From NCBI RefSeq assembly GCF_030410515.1, contig NZ_JAUHHD010000001.1, forward strand, positions 248,001 to 312,000: DNA of 64,000 nt, given 5' to 3'. Below are positions 1-10,120 of the stretch, piece after piece. Each line of letters starts with the position of its first letter. Within the stretch, counting starts at the first letter, position 1. The notes under the pieces were generated by a model that was given only the letters and a program-made list of their open reading frames with translations, ran no database searches and had not been told where the DNA came from. The stretch is from Arthrobacter sp. YD4. GTDB taxonomy: Bacteria; Actinomycetota; Actinomycetes; Actinomycetales; Micrococcaceae. The translations under genes and the position numbers were made by a program.

Positions 1-412
1 TGCCGAGCAGGCGCATACCCTCGTCCACGACGGGGAGGCCGGAGACGCGGTAGTGAGAGCAGATCTCGTCGAGCTCGGCCAGGGTGGCTTCGGGGCCGAT
101 GGTCAGCGGGTTGGTGATCATGCCGGATTCGCTCCGCTTGACGCGGTCCACCTGGTCCGCCTGGTCGGCGATCGAGAGGTTGCGGTGGACGACGCCGAGG
201 CCGCCCTGACGGGCCATGGCGATGGCCATGCGGGACTCGGTGACCGTGTCCATCGCGGCCGAGAGCAGCGGGGTCTTCACGGAGATGCGCTTGGAAATCC
301 GGGAGGAGGTGTCGGCGTCGGAGGGGATGACGTTGGTGTGCCCCGGCAGGAGCAGAACGTCGTCGTAGGTCAGGCCGACGAAGCCAAAGGGGTCGTGTTC
401 GGGCTGGGTCAT
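1..412 (-). CDS. guaB: IMP dehydrogenase, N-terminal part (runs off window)
   Basis: Oxidises IMP to XMP with NAD+, the committed step of guanine nucleotide synthesis; cytosolic. Only the first 137 residues are inside the window. They start MTQPEHDPFGF and contain the barrel motif LSAAMDTVTESRMAIAMARQ and the beginning of the first CBS domain (about residue 97 on). The ATG at 412 is preceded by AAGGTAAGAGG, a good ribosome binding site. The gene lies downstream of the acyltransferase on the same strand, but a hairpin and a 222-bp gap separate them, so it probably has its own promoter. The identification is secure; the catalytic Cys loop lies outside the window. Confidence 0.96.
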   Translation of the reverse strand, partial: MTQPEHDPFGFVGLTYDDVLLLPGHTNVIPSDADTSSRISKRISVKTPLLSAAMDTVTESRMAIAMARQGGLGVVHRNLSIADQADQVDRVKRSESGMITNPLTIGPEATLAELDEICSHYRVSGLPVVDEGMRLLG

Positions 413-634
413 GAGTGCGCCTCTTACCTTGGGTTTCTGGGGTTCACGGGTAGGGGTTGCAGCAGATGACCAGCCCGTCATTACGGGCGTGGCCTGTGCA
501 GAAGTGTTGAATAAATACTAGAACCTTGGCGCCGATCCCCATATTCCGGGCGGCGGGTGTGAGCCGCTTCATCCGGGGAGCCAGCCAGGGCACGGCGGCG
601 CGAGTGCGGCGCCCGGACGGCACGCGGGCGCCGC
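413..634 (-). promoter_or_regulatory. guaB leader/promoter region
   Basis: Gene-free stretch between the acyltransferase stop and the guaB start. It holds a GC-rich hairpin (606-634), an AT-rich patch near 505-525 that could hold the -10 region (TAGTAT on the minus strand), and a small perfect inverted repeat GCCCGT-4-ACGGGC at 473-488 that would be in the guaB 5' leader. No known riboswitch fold is recognised. Confidence 0.4.
606..634 (-). terminator. Hairpin after acyltransferase 1
   Basis: Perfect 10-bp inverted repeat (GCGGCGCCCG and its complement) with a 9-nt loop, directly after the acyltransferase stop codon. There is no T-run, as is common for actinobacterial terminators. It may end the acyltransferase transcript before guaB. 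Confidence 0.5.
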
Positions 635-2749
635 TTAGCTCCAGCCCGTTGCAGCGAGCAGCCGCTCCTCGAACATCGGGATCATGGTCTGCACGTAGGT
701 CTTGGTCAGGTGGTTGTCGTCCTTGTAGACGTAGACGTTGCCCACCACGGCGGGGCAGGTGCCGTTGGCGCAGATGAAGTCGCTCATGTCCATCAGATGC
801 AGCCGGGGCACCTTGCCGCGGTAGTCATCCAGCGGCGAGGCGGCGGCCAGGGACTCCTGGAGCGGGACGTTGCACGCGGCGGCGTCGGCGCCCTTCTTCT
901 GGACGCATTCGGGCATGTTCTGGGTGAAGCGGGGGTTGTCCCGGATACCGACGACGTCAATTCCGGCGTCGGTGAAGGGTTTAATGCCCTCGAGGTACTG
1001 CGGTACCTCGGTCTCGTAGGGCGCGTCCTTGTGGGTCAGGGAGGCGACGGTGAAGACCGCGTCCGGCTTATGCTCCAGGACGTATTCGGCGCTGGCCTTG
1101 TTGAAGGCGTTGCAGTCGGCGTCGCGCTGGTCCGACTGGCCGCCGAACCGGCAGTTGCCCTTGAGCAGGGTGACGACCTCCCAGCCGTGGCTCTTGGCGA
1201 CCGGGCCGAGGGCGGCCATGTACTGCTGGGCGTGCGAGTCGCCGAGCACCACGATCCGCTTGGTCACGTGCTCGGGGCGGCTGTTCTGCAGGCAGCCCTG
1301 CAGCAGCGGGTTGCTGGGCACGTTGGCGTCCGTGCAGAGGCCGTCGATGTCCGCCCATTCGTTTTTCATCGCCTGCGGCGCGGGGATAATCTTGGCCTCC
1401 GGCGTGGGTTTGCCGGCGTTTTCCGGCGCCAGGACGGCGGCCCCCGGGGTGAGGTCCCGCGGCTGGGCGGCGGCGGCAGCCTCGTCCGCGCTGATGCGTC
1501 CCTGCCAGAGGGTGATCGGGGCGGCCAGCAGGGCACCGCAGGCGGCGATCACGACGGCGGAGCGCCAGGCCCGGCTCTGCGGCCAGTGCCATTCGCGCAG
1601 CGGCTTCTCCACATAACGGGTGGTCAGCACCGCCAGCGCGATGGAGACGGCGACGATGGCCAGGCCCTGCCAGAGGTCCGGCGCGGTGATCCCCCACCCG
1701 GCGAGGGCCAGCACCAGCAGCGGCCAGTGCCAGAGGTACAGCGCATAGGAGTTGTCGCCAAGGGCCACCAGCGGCCGCCAGGTCAGGAGCCGGTCCACGC
1801 CGAACCGGCTTCCGCTCTGCCCGGCGACGATGATGGCGGCGGCGGCCAGCGTGGGCCAGAGGGCGATGAAGCCGGGGAAAGACCGGTCGACGGTCAGGAG
1901 CAGTCCGCAGGAGAGCATGGCCACGAGGCCGGCCCAGCCCAGCACCACGCGCAGCGCCTTGCCAGGCTTCAGGTGCGGCAGGGCCAGGGCGAGCAGGGAG
2001 CCCAGGGCGAACTCCCAGAGGCGGGCCCGGGTATCGAAGTACGCGTAGGCCTGGTTGCTGGCGGTCTGGTCGATGGAATAGACGAGTGACGCGGCAAAGA
2101 CCGCACCGAAGGCCACCGCGAGCAGCAGCGGGTAGCTGACGTCTTTCGTCCCCAGCGGCGTCCAGCGGTTCAGTGCCCGGCGGAGCAGCGCCGTTCCCGC
2201 GAAGATCAGCGGCCACAGCACGAAGACCTGACCCTGGATGGAGAGGGACCAGAAGTGCTGCAGCGGGCTTACACCCGAATGGTCCTGGGCGTAGTAGTCG
2301 ACGGCGGTGTCCGCGAGCAGCCAGTTCTGCCGGTACAAGAGGGAGGCCCAGGCCTGGCTCAGGACGTCGGGCCAGCGGCTGGCGGGGAGGATCGCCCAGG
2401 TCCCGGCGAGCACGGCCAGCACCACCACGACGACGGCGGGCAGCAGCCGCTTCAGCAGGTGGAGCCAGTGGTGCACGAGGCGCAGCGGCTTCCCGGCCTC
2501 GACCTTGCGGGCGAAGCTCAGGGTCATGAGGAAGGCCGAGATGAGCAGGAAGATGTCCACGCCTCCCGAGACCCGGCCCAGCCAGACGTGGTAGGTCACG
2601 ACCATGAGGACGGCCAGGGCGCGCAGCCCCTGGACCTCCGGGCGGTAGCCCGTTTTACGGCTCGCCGGAGACCCGGCCGGCGCATGCGGCCGGGTGGGAT
2701 TGGTTCGCAGCTCTGACACGCGGGACCCCTCGGGGTGATTCATCGACAT
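635..2749 (-). CDS. Membrane acyltransferase with C-terminal SGNH domain (OafA type), copy 1
   Basis: Predicted O-acyltransferase that moves acyl groups across the membrane onto a cell-surface glycan. Residues 35-430 form an acyltransferase-3 membrane domain with about ten hydrophobic segments; His54 in TYHVW is the expected catalytic His, followed by GVDIFLLISAFLMT (the usual SGF is SAF here). The extracytoplasmic C-terminal half is an SGNH hydrolase-like domain with GDSHAQ at 503-508 and DDNH at 677-680. Two in-frame starts are possible: ATG at 2749 without a clear binding site, or GTG at 2719 with GAGGGG six bases upstream, which looks better and removes ten residues. It is a paralogue of the gene at 3872-5935. 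The substrate is unknown. Confidence 0.85.
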   Translation of the reverse strand: MSMNHPEGSRVSELRTNPTRPHAPAGSPASRKTGYRPEVQGLRALAVLMVVTYHVWLGRVSGGVDIFLLISAFLMTLSFARKVEAGKPLRLVHHWLHLLKRLLPAVVVVVLAVLAGTWAILPASRWPDVLSQAWASLLYRQNWLLADTAVDYYAQDHSGVSPLQHFWSLSIQGQVFVLWPLIFAGTALLRRALNRWTPLGTKDVSYPLLLAVAFGAVFAASLVYSIDQTASNQAYAYFDTRARLWEFALGSLLALALPHLKPGKALRVVLGWAGLVAMLSCGLLLTVDRSFPGFIALWPTLAAAAIIVAGQSGSRFGVDRLLTWRPLVALGDNSYALYLWHWPLLVLALAGWGITAPDLWQGLAIVAVSIALAVLTTRYVEKPLREWHWPQSRAWRSAVVIAACGALLAAPITLWQGRISADEAAAAAQPRDLTPGAAVLAPENAGKPTPEAKIIPAPQAMKNEWADIDGLCTDANVPSNPLLQGCLQNSRPEHVTKRIVVLGDSHAQQYMAALGPVAKSHGWEVVTLLKGNCRFGGQSDQRDADCNAFNKASAEYVLEHKPDAVFTVASLTHKDAPYETEVPQYLEGIKPFTDAGIDVVGIRDNPRFTQNMPECVQKKGADAAACNVPLQESLAAASPLDDYRGKVPRLHLMDMSDFICANGTCPAVVGNVYVYKDDNHLTKTYVQTMIPMFEERLLAATGWS

Positions 2750-2919
2750 TGTGGGCAGGATTCCGAACCATCAATGTTACCGAACCGTAATTTCGTTCGC
2801 CAATCGCCAGAGTGCTTACTAATTTCGGCTGCGCCTGAGGATGCACTCCTTGAGGCCGCGCGGCTGAGTACCCCGCCGCATTCCCCCGGCTACTCTGAAA
2901 AGGTCGAAGGAGGCCGCCG

Positions 2920-3888
2920 GTGATCGTCACGGTGCGAATAAGCGTTCCGGCGGAGCTGACCTCCGCTGTCGTCGAGTGTTGCTCGGATGCGGAAGGTGTG
3001 GCGGAGGTGGCGCTGCATCCGGGGACCTCGCTGGTGCCCGAGGGTGACGTGCTGCAGGTGATGATCGCCCGGGAAGCCGTCGATCCGCTGCTGGAGAGGC
3101 TTCAGTCACTGGGTGTGCAGCGCGCGGGCTCCATCTCCGTCACCACCCCCGAGCTCCTGCTCTCCGACCGGGCCGACCGCGCAGTCGCTGAGGCGCCGGG
3201 CGAGGGCGCGGACGCGATGATCTGGGACGAGGTCTCCCGGCAGACCGGGGACGATGCCAAGCTGACCTGGAGTTTCCTGGCCTTCCTGGTTCTCGCCACC
3301 CAGCTGGCGGCGATCGGCATCGTCACCGACTCCACCATCGCCATCGTCGGAGCGATGGCCGTCGGTCCGGAATTCGGGCCGCTCGCGGCGCTGGCGGTGG
3401 CGCTGGTGCGGCGGCAGTGGCGGCTCGGGCGCAGTGCGGCCCTGGCCCTCGGCGTCGGATTCCCGGTTGCGATGCTCGCGGCGGCCTTCACCGCGTGGTT
3501 GTCCGTTCCGCTGGGGCTCTTTCCCACGTCCGCGCTGGACACCGGGTCCGCCGTCGAGTTCATCTACCACCCGGGACCGTACTCGTTGATCGTGGCACTT
3601 CTGGCCGGGGTGGCAGGCATGCTGTCGGTGATCAGCCGCCGTTCCACCGCCCTGGTGGGTGTGTTCATCTCGGTGACCACCGTGCCGGCGGCGGGGTTCG
3701 TCGCGGTGGCGCTGGTGCTGGGCGAGTACCAGAAGGCGGCGGGCTCGGCCGTGCAGCTGTTCATCAACCTCGCCGGACTGGTGGTGGCCGCGGTGGCCGT
3801 GCTCCTTTTCTACCGGGTGGTGACCCGGCGGCACCCCCGCGGCGCCCGACCCCGCCAGGGGCGCAGCAGCGCTACTCCCAGCCGGTAG
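2920..3888 (+). CDS. DUF389 family membrane protein
   Basis: A 322-residue protein of the DUF389 family, whose function is not established. An N-terminal soluble domain (about 1-100, beginning MIVTVRISVPAEL) precedes a membrane domain (about 112-310) of roughly six hydrophobic segments, including the family-typical TDSTIAIVGAMAVGPEFGPL stretch. The GTG start at 2920 follows a strong GAAGGAGG site. Its 3' end overlaps the convergent acyltransferase 2 gene by 17 bases, so the two stops lie inside each other's coding DNA. It is transcribed divergently from acyltransferase 1. Confidence 0.82.
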   Translation: MIVTVRISVPAELTSAVVECCSDAEGVAEVALHPGTSLVPEGDVLQVMIAREAVDPLLERLQSLGVQRAGSISVTTPELLLSDRADRAVAEAPGEGADAMIWDEVSRQTGDDAKLTWSFLAFLVLATQLAAIGIVTDSTIAIVGAMAVGPEFGPLAALAVALVRRQWRLGRSAALALGVGFPVAMLAAAFTAWLSVPLGLFPTSALDTGSAVEFIYHPGPYSLIVALLAGVAGMLSVISRRSTALVGVFISVTTVPAAGFVAVALVLGEYQKAAGSAVQLFINLAGLVVAAVAVLLFYRVVTRRHPRGARPRQGRSSATPSR

Positions 3889-5935
3889 CGGAGAGCAGCC
3901 GGTCCTTGACCATCGGGGCCATGCTCGCCGAATAGGTGCGGCTGAGGTGGTTGTCGTCCAGGTAGACGAAGGTGTTGCCCACGACGCCGGGGCAGTCGTT
4001 TTCACGGCAGATGAGGTCGGTCATATCCAGTGTGACGACGTTCGGGGCCCTGTCCGCCAGGGTGTCGAGCGGGTTATCTGCGGCGAAGAGTCCACTCTTG
4101 GCCGGCAGGCACGCCGTGTCGTCCTTCCCCTTCGTCACGACACAATCGGCCATGTTGAATTCGAACCGCGGGTTGTCCCGCAGCAGGATCACCTGGATTC
4201 CGAGACCGGTCCACGTATCGAGGTTGGACTCCAGACCGGGGATCAGCGTTTCACCGTTTGACGAAGGCGACGCCGCGGTGCCCACCACCACGATCGCATC
4301 CGGCGGGTTGCGCTTGACCTCCGCGGTGACGGCGGCGTTGAACTTGTCGCAATCGGCATTGGCGTTCTGCGCAGTTGTGCCGGGCTTGCAGCCGCCCATC
4401 AGCATGGCGTAGAGCCGCCATCCCTTCTCATCACTCACCGGTTTCAGGGCGGGGAGCCACTGTTCTGCGTGCGAGTCGCCGAGGACGAGAACCCTCTTCG
4501 CCGAATTCCCGTTCTGGGTGTTTTCGTTGCACACTCCGCGGAGGGTGGCATTCTGGGGCTCGAGTGTACCGCTGCACGGCTGCGGCAAACTGGCCCAGTC
4601 CTTGCCCAAGTTCTCCGGCGCGGGAAGGAGGGCCGCGTCGGCGTCGGCCTGCTCTGTGAAGTCCGGCAGCAGCGCACGGGCGCCGGGATTATTCCGCGCG
4701 GCCTTGGCCAGGATGCCCTGATTCTCGAAGTACAACGCCAACTGGAGCCCGGCCAGCGGGACGGCGGCGACCGTGAGGGCGGCCACGATCGCGAGCGACG
4801 CCCGGCGCCGCCTCACCTCCGGCCACTTCCACTGCCGCCACGGGCGCTCCACGAACCGGGTGGTCAGGTAGGCCAGCGCTATGGTCGTTACGATGATCGC
4901 CGAACCCGTGACTGGACCGGCGTGGCCACGCTGCTGCACCGCGAGCGCAACGACCAAGAGCGGCCAATGCCAGAGATACATCGCGTAGGACATGTCCCCG
5001 AGGCGGACCAGCGGCCGGGAACTGAGAATCCGGTCCGCCCCGAACCGGCTACCGGTCTGACCGGCGACGATCACGCAGGCGGCGGCCAGGGTGGGCCACA
5101 GCGCGATACTGCCGGGGAAGGACGCCTGGACGTCCAGCAGGAAGCCGCAACTCAACATCGCGGCGATGCCAAGCCACCCGAGACGCACCCGCCACGGCGC
5201 CGGGATCCGGAGCAGAGGAAGGACCAGCGCCACGAGCGATCCGAGCGCGAATTCCCAGAGGCGGGCGCCGGTGTCGAAGTAAGCCTCGGTTTGGCTGGCC
5301 GCGGTGAAGACGATGGAGTACACGAGGGAGACGGCAAAAATGAGCCCGAAAACGTAGGCCAACAGCGCCCGATACTTCAGGCGGAAGCGCTTGGCGAGGA
5401 GCGCGGCACCCACAAAGATCAGGGGCCACAGGATAAACACCTGCCCCTGGATGGACAGCGACCAGAAATGCTGGAAGGGGCTGGCCGAGGAGTGGTCCGA
5501 GGCGTAGTAGTCGGTGGCCTGGGCCTGCAGCAGCCAGTTTTCGGAATACACCAGGGATGCCCAGGCCTGGCCGACGATGTCCAGCCACCGGGTCCGGGGA
5601 AGGAACAGGATGGTCGCCGCCAGCGTGGCGACCACCACGACGACGGCCGCCGGGATGAGGCGGCGGAAGAGATGCAGCCAGTGTTTGACCAGGGCGGTCG
5701 GACGCCCGTCGTCGTAACGTCCCACGAACTGCAGGGTCATGAGGAAAGCCGACACCAGCAGGAAGACGTCCACACCGCCGGAGACCCGGCCAAACCAGAT
5801 GTGGTAGGTCATCACCATCAGGACAGCCAGCGACCGCAGCCCCTGGATCTCGGGCCGGTAGCCGGGTTTCCGGTTGGGACGGGCCGGAACGCCCGTGGGA
5901 GCCGCTTCCTGGAGCCCCGCCTGCTGCGTCATCAA
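3872..5935 (-). CDS. Membrane acyltransferase with C-terminal SGNH domain (OafA type), copy 2
   Basis: Paralogue of the 635-2749 product with the same design: a multi-spanning acyltransferase-3 domain with His45 in TYHIW and GVDVFLLVSAFLMT, then an SGNH-like domain with GDSH at 486-489 and DDNH at 660-663. Long blocks match copy 1 (for example PLIF, WEFALGSL, VVGNxxVYxDDNHL and the final ATGW), so it arose by duplication, although the linkers differ. The ATG at 5935 has GAGGAA upstream. It is likely to acylate a surface polysaccharide or teichoic-type polymer; the acceptor cannot be told from sequence. Confidence 0.85.
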   Translation of the reverse strand: MMTQQAGLQEAAPTGVPARPNRKPGYRPEIQGLRSLAVLMVMTYHIWFGRVSGGVDVFLLVSAFLMTLQFVGRYDDGRPTALVKHWLHLFRRLIPAAVVVVVATLAATILFLPRTRWLDIVGQAWASLVYSENWLLQAQATDYYASDHSSASPFQHFWSLSIQGQVFILWPLIFVGAALLAKRFRLKYRALLAYVFGLIFAVSLVYSIVFTAASQTEAYFDTGARLWEFALGSLVALVLPLLRIPAPWRVRLGWLGIAAMLSCGFLLDVQASFPGSIALWPTLAAACVIVAGQTGSRFGADRILSSRPLVRLGDMSYAMYLWHWPLLVVALAVQQRGHAGPVTGSAIIVTTIALAYLTTRFVERPWRQWKWPEVRRRRASLAIVAALTVAAVPLAGLQLALYFENQGILAKAARNNPGARALLPDFTEQADADAALLPAPENLGKDWASLPQPCSGTLEPQNATLRGVCNENTQNGNSAKRVLVLGDSHAEQWLPALKPVSDEKGWRLYAMLMGGCKPGTTAQNANADCDKFNAAVTAEVKRNPPDAIVVVGTAASPSSNGETLIPGLESNLDTWTGLGIQVILLRDNPRFEFNMADCVVTKGKDDTACLPAKSGLFAADNPLDTLADRAPNVVTLDMTDLICRENDCPGVVGNTFVYLDDNHLSRTYSASMAPMVKDRLLSATGWE

Positions 5936-6188
5936 AATTCCTCACGACGGACGGCCCGCATCGGGCCGCCGAAACCTAAGTGTTCCACTCTACGGAAGGT
6001 GCGCCGGGGGTGCCAGCCGCCGGGGTGCACCCAGCGAGTTAAGCAGGGTGGACTGTGAGGAGCTTGTGAACCGGCCATGTTCTCCCGTCGCAGCCCGGGA
6101 AAGCAGAAAGAACGCGCCGGCGCAATGCCGGGGCGTCCTCTCTCTGATGCAGATGGTGCATGTGGTGCAGCCGGAACTACACGGTGGC
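5936..6188. other. Intergenic region, groEL 3' side and acyltransferase 2 promoter
   Basis: A 253-bp non-coding stretch. The groEL-proximal part holds the groEL terminator (6112-6136). The other side must contain the minus-strand promoter of acyltransferase 2; no clear -35/-10 pair is visible. No RNA gene is recognised. Confidence 0.4.
6112..6136 (-). terminator. groEL Rho-independent terminator
   Basis: Ten-base arms with one mismatch around a 5-nt loop. Read on the minus strand the stem is followed by TTCTTTCTGCTTTCC, a U-rich tail. It lies about 50 bp after the groEL stop. Confidence 0.7.
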
Positions 6189-7811
<1,623 letters not shown>

Positions 7812-7822
7812 TCACGAAAGAA

Positions 7823-7869
7823 CCCCGCGCAGCCGTCCCGTTCATTACTGACGGTCCGGCGGCGCGGGG
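7823..7869 (-). other. groES-groEL intercistronic hairpin
   Basis: Inverted repeat CCCCGCGC ... GCGCGGGG with further pairing inside, filling most of the 81-bp gap between groES and groEL. It may be a processing or stability element that sets the ratio of the two products. The structure is visible; the role is inference. Confidence 0.45.
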
Positions 7870-7880
7870 ATCCAAGAGAG

Positions 7881-8177
7881 TTACTTTACGACGATCGCCA
7901 GAACGTCGCGGGCGGACAGTACGAGGTACTCGACACCGCCGGTCTTGACTTCGGTTCCGCCGTACTTGGAGTAGATGACGACGTCGCCAACGGCAACGTC
8001 GACGGGAACGCGGTTGCCGTTGTCATCGAAGCGGCCGGGGCCTACCGCGACAACTTCGCCTTCCTGCGGCTTCTCCTGTGCGGAGTCCGGGATAACCAGG
8101 CCGGAGGCCGTGGTCTGCTCGGCTTCGAGCGGGCGGACAACAATACGATCCTCAAGAGGCTTAATAGAGACCGACAC
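7881..8177 (-). CDS. groES: 10 kDa co-chaperonin GroES
   Basis: Heptameric lid of the GroEL chamber. It has 98 residues, starting [23 protein letters not shown] with a mobile-loop region around 17-35 and the typical ending [12 protein letters not shown]. The GTG start at 8177 is preceded by AAAGGAGAGG. It is the first gene of the groESL operon; the leader from the predicted promoter (about 8312) to the start is roughly 135 nt. Confidence 0.97.
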   Translation of the reverse strand: MSVSIKPLEDRIVVRPLEAEQTTASGLVIPDSAQEKPQEGEVVAVGPGRFDDNGNRVPVDVAVGDVVIYSKYGGTEVKTGGVEYLVLSARDVLAIVVK

Positions 8178-8286
8178 TCGGACCTCTCCTTTTCGTCAGC
8201 AAATTCATGGACTTCAAAGCGGTGGTGCCATGCGTACAGACCGTCGTCGCGGTGCCGGCAGCAGCCTGGCAGCTGATGCTTTGGTG

Positions 8287-8313
8287 TTAGCACCCGCCTA
8301 GGGGGAGTGCTAA
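8287..8313 (-). promoter_or_regulatory. CIRCE operator 1 (HrcA site)
   Basis: TTAGCACCC-N9-GAGTGCTAA, eight of nine plus nine of nine matches to the CIRCE consensus TTAGCACTC-N9-GAGTGCTAA. It lies just downstream of the predicted -10 of groES and would cover the transcription start. Confidence 0.93.
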
Positions 8314-8318
8314 TGACG

Positions 8319-8348
8319 ACTCTATGTAAGGAGTTAGCACTCGGTCAA
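8319..8348 (-). promoter_or_regulatory. groESL promoter (sigma-A like)
   Basis: On the minus strand, TTGACC (8348-8343) and TAGAGT (8324-8319) are separated by 18 bp. The element sits between and within the two CIRCE operators, as expected for a HrcA-repressed promoter. Confidence 0.65.
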
Positions 8349-8360
8349 GGTGAGTGCCAG
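8334..8360 (-). promoter_or_regulatory. CIRCE operator 2 (HrcA site)
   Basis: TTAGCACTC-N9-GAGTGCCAG: the left arm is perfect and the right arm matches at seven of nine positions. It overlaps the -35 region of the groESL promoter. Two CIRCE copies 47 bp apart suggest tight HrcA control. Confidence 0.88.
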
Positions 8361-8413
8361 AAGTTCATCTGTGGCGAACGGCCGCCTGATGTCCGGATGG
8401 GCAAGCAGCCCGG

Positions 8414-8809
8414 CTACTCCCCCGCCAGGTCGTCGTAGTCCCACTCCAGCCCGTCGTCGTCCTCGTCCACCCGGGGCGCGTCGTTGCGCGTCCGGTAGAG
8501 CAGGAAGCCGCCGGCCAGGGCCGCGAGGAGGCCGGCGATCAGGAAGATGATGCTGCCGATCCGGACCCCGGCGTAGGTGTCGCGGATGGCCCGGGCCTCG
8601 TCGGTGGCGTCCGCGACGTCCTTGCCGTCCACCGAGTAAACCGTTGCGTTGAAGGTGTCGAGGAGGAAGATGATCACCAGGAGCGCGGCGCAGACGACGG
8701 CGACCACGACGCCGGCGACCAGGGCCGGGCGGGCGTAGCGGGCCAATCCCCGGCGGCCCGGGGCCTCCCCCTCCGCCGTTCCATCGGTTTCCGTGTTCCT
8801 GTCGTTCAT
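8414..8809 (-). CDS. Small two-helix membrane protein, function unknown
   Basis: A 131-residue protein not recognised as a known family. A charged N-terminus (1-27) leads to a hydrophobic helix (about 28-51), a polar loop with VYSVDGKDVADATDEARAIR (about 57-76), a second helix (about 82-105) and a very acidic tail, DEDDDGLEWDYDDLAGE. It looks like an integral membrane protein with both ends on the same side. The ATG at 8809 lies seven bases after a TAGGCT box with no Shine-Dalgarno site, so the mRNA is probably leaderless. It is divergent from the methyltransferase gene. Confidence 0.7.
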   Translation of the reverse strand: MNDRNTETDGTAEGEAPGRRGLARYARPALVAGVVVAVVCAALLVIIFLLDTFNATVYSVDGKDVADATDEARAIRDTYAGVRIGSIIFLIAGLLAALAGGFLLYRTRNDAPRVDEDDDGLEWDYDDLAGE

Positions 8810-8816
8810 GCCGTCA

Positions 8817-8822
8817 AGCCTA
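8817..8822 (-). promoter_or_regulatory. -10 box of 8809 gene (leaderless)
   Basis: TAGGCT on the minus strand, 7 nt before the ATG at 8809; no ribosome binding site. Confidence 0.5.
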
Positions 8823-8852
8823 GTGGGCGCCGCGGGGTTCCCGGGCCTGAAC

Positions 8853-8858
8853 TACGAT
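8853..8858 (+). promoter_or_regulatory. -10 box of methyltransferase gene (leaderless)
   Basis: TACGAT, 7 nt before the ATG at 8866, so transcription should start at or next to the start codon. Confidence 0.55.
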
Positions 8859-8865
8859 CGATGGC

Positions 8866-10095
8866 ATGGCTGAGACACCGCAGGACCAGATCGCACCACT
8901 GCTCAATCCGGCGGGGTGGGAACTGCTGTCCTCGCTGGGCCCGTACCGCGAGGAGGAGGCGTTCCAGCTCAACGCGGCGCTCCGCAAGGCCGGTCACCCG
9001 GCGGATCTGGTCTCCGCGGCCTTGACGCAGTCCCGGCTGCGGACCAAGGCGGAGGCCAAGTTCGGCGAATTCGCCCGGCAGATGATCTTTACCCGTGCGG
9101 GCCTGGAGCAGGCCACGCGGCTCACGGTCGCCGCCCGGCACGCCCAGCGCTTCGCGGAGGCGGGGGTCACCCACGTCGCGGACCTGGGCTGCGGCCTCGG
9201 CGCCGATGCGATGGCCCTGGCGTCCCTGGACCTGACGGTGACCGCGGTGGAGCTGGATGAGACCACTGCTGCCTGCGCCACCATGAACCTGATCCCGTTC
9301 CGGAACGCCACCGTGGTGCACGCCGACGCGGAATCCGTGCCGCTGGACGGGATCGACGGGGTCTGGTTGGACCCGGCCCGCCGGACCACGTCCACCTCGG
9401 GCACCACCAGGCTCTGGGACCCGGAAGACTTTTCCCCGCCGTTGTCCTTTGTCGAGTCGCTGGCCGCCTCCGGCCGCGCCGTCGGCGTGAAGATGGGCCC
9501 CGGGATCCCCCACACCGCAATTCCCGCGGACTGCGAGGCACAGTGGGTGTCGGTAGGCGGCGACGTCACCGAGGTCGCCCTCTGGTTCAACGCCGTCCGC
9601 CGCCCGGGAATCCGCCGCGCCGCGCTGGTGCTCGGCCCGCGGGGCGCGGCGGAGCTCACTAGCGCCGGGGATTTCGACGGCGGCCCGGCGGCCCCCGTCG
9701 GCCCGGTATCCGGGTACCTCTACGAACCCGACGGGGCCGTGATCCGCGCCGGACTGGTGGCCGACGTCGCGCTCCGGCTCGGCGGACACCTGGTGGACGA
9801 GCACATCGCCTACATCTGCGCCCCCGAACTGCAGGACACCCCGTTCGCCCGCGCCTATGAGGTCCTCGAGGTGATGCCGCTCAACGTCAAGGCCCTCAAA
9901 GCCTGGGTCAGGGAGAACGGTATCGGCGTGCTCGAGATCAAGAAGCGCGGCGTGGCCGTGACCCCGGAGGAACTGCGCGGGCAGCTGCTGCCCGGCGGCC
10001 GGGCCGCGAAGAAGGCCAAGAACAAGGCCACCCTGGTCCTCACCCGGATCGGCGAGGACCGGGTTGCCGTCGCGGTACGTCCAGTCGCCCCGTAG
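8866..10095 (+). CDS. Class I SAM-dependent methyltransferase with THUMP-like domain
   Basis: A 409-residue protein with a Rossmann-type methyltransferase core: motif I DLGCGLG at 106-112, the acidic ribose-binding VELDE near 128-132, and LDPARR at 168-173 in the position of the catalytic motif IV. The N-terminal 100 residues are helical, and the C-terminal part (about 330-409) fits the THUMP-like domain found in this actinobacterial family, which suggests an RNA substrate. The substrate is not known. The start is supported by a TACGAT -10 box seven bases upstream. It is convergent with the shikimate-dehydrogenase-like gene, with 25 bases between the stops. Confidence 0.8.
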   Translation: MAETPQDQIAPLLNPAGWELLSSLGPYREEEAFQLNAALRKAGHPADLVSAALTQSRLRTKAEAKFGEFARQMIFTRAGLEQATRLTVAARHAQRFAEAGVTHVADLGCGLGADAMALASLDLTVTAVELDETTAACATMNLIPFRNATVVHADAESVPLDGIDGVWLDPARRTTSTSGTTRLWDPEDFSPPLSFVESLAASGRAVGVKMGPGIPHTAIPADCEAQWVSVGGDVTEVALWFNAVRRPGIRRAALVLGPRGAAELTSAGDFDGGPAAPVGPVSGYLYEPDGAVIRAGLVADVALRLGGHLVDEHIAYICAPELQDTPFARAYEVLEVMPLNVKALKAWVRENGIGVLEIKKRGVAVTPEELRGQLLPGGRAAKKAKNKATLVLTRIGEDRVAVAVRPVAP

Positions 10096-10120
10096 GGCTC
10101 TGTAGCGCCGGGCGGCGACC

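Noticed and set aside
473..488. Riboswitch or attenuator in the guaB leader
   Set aside because: Only a 6-bp hairpin with no conserved aptamer sequence and no T-run; kept only as an observation in the promoter region entry.
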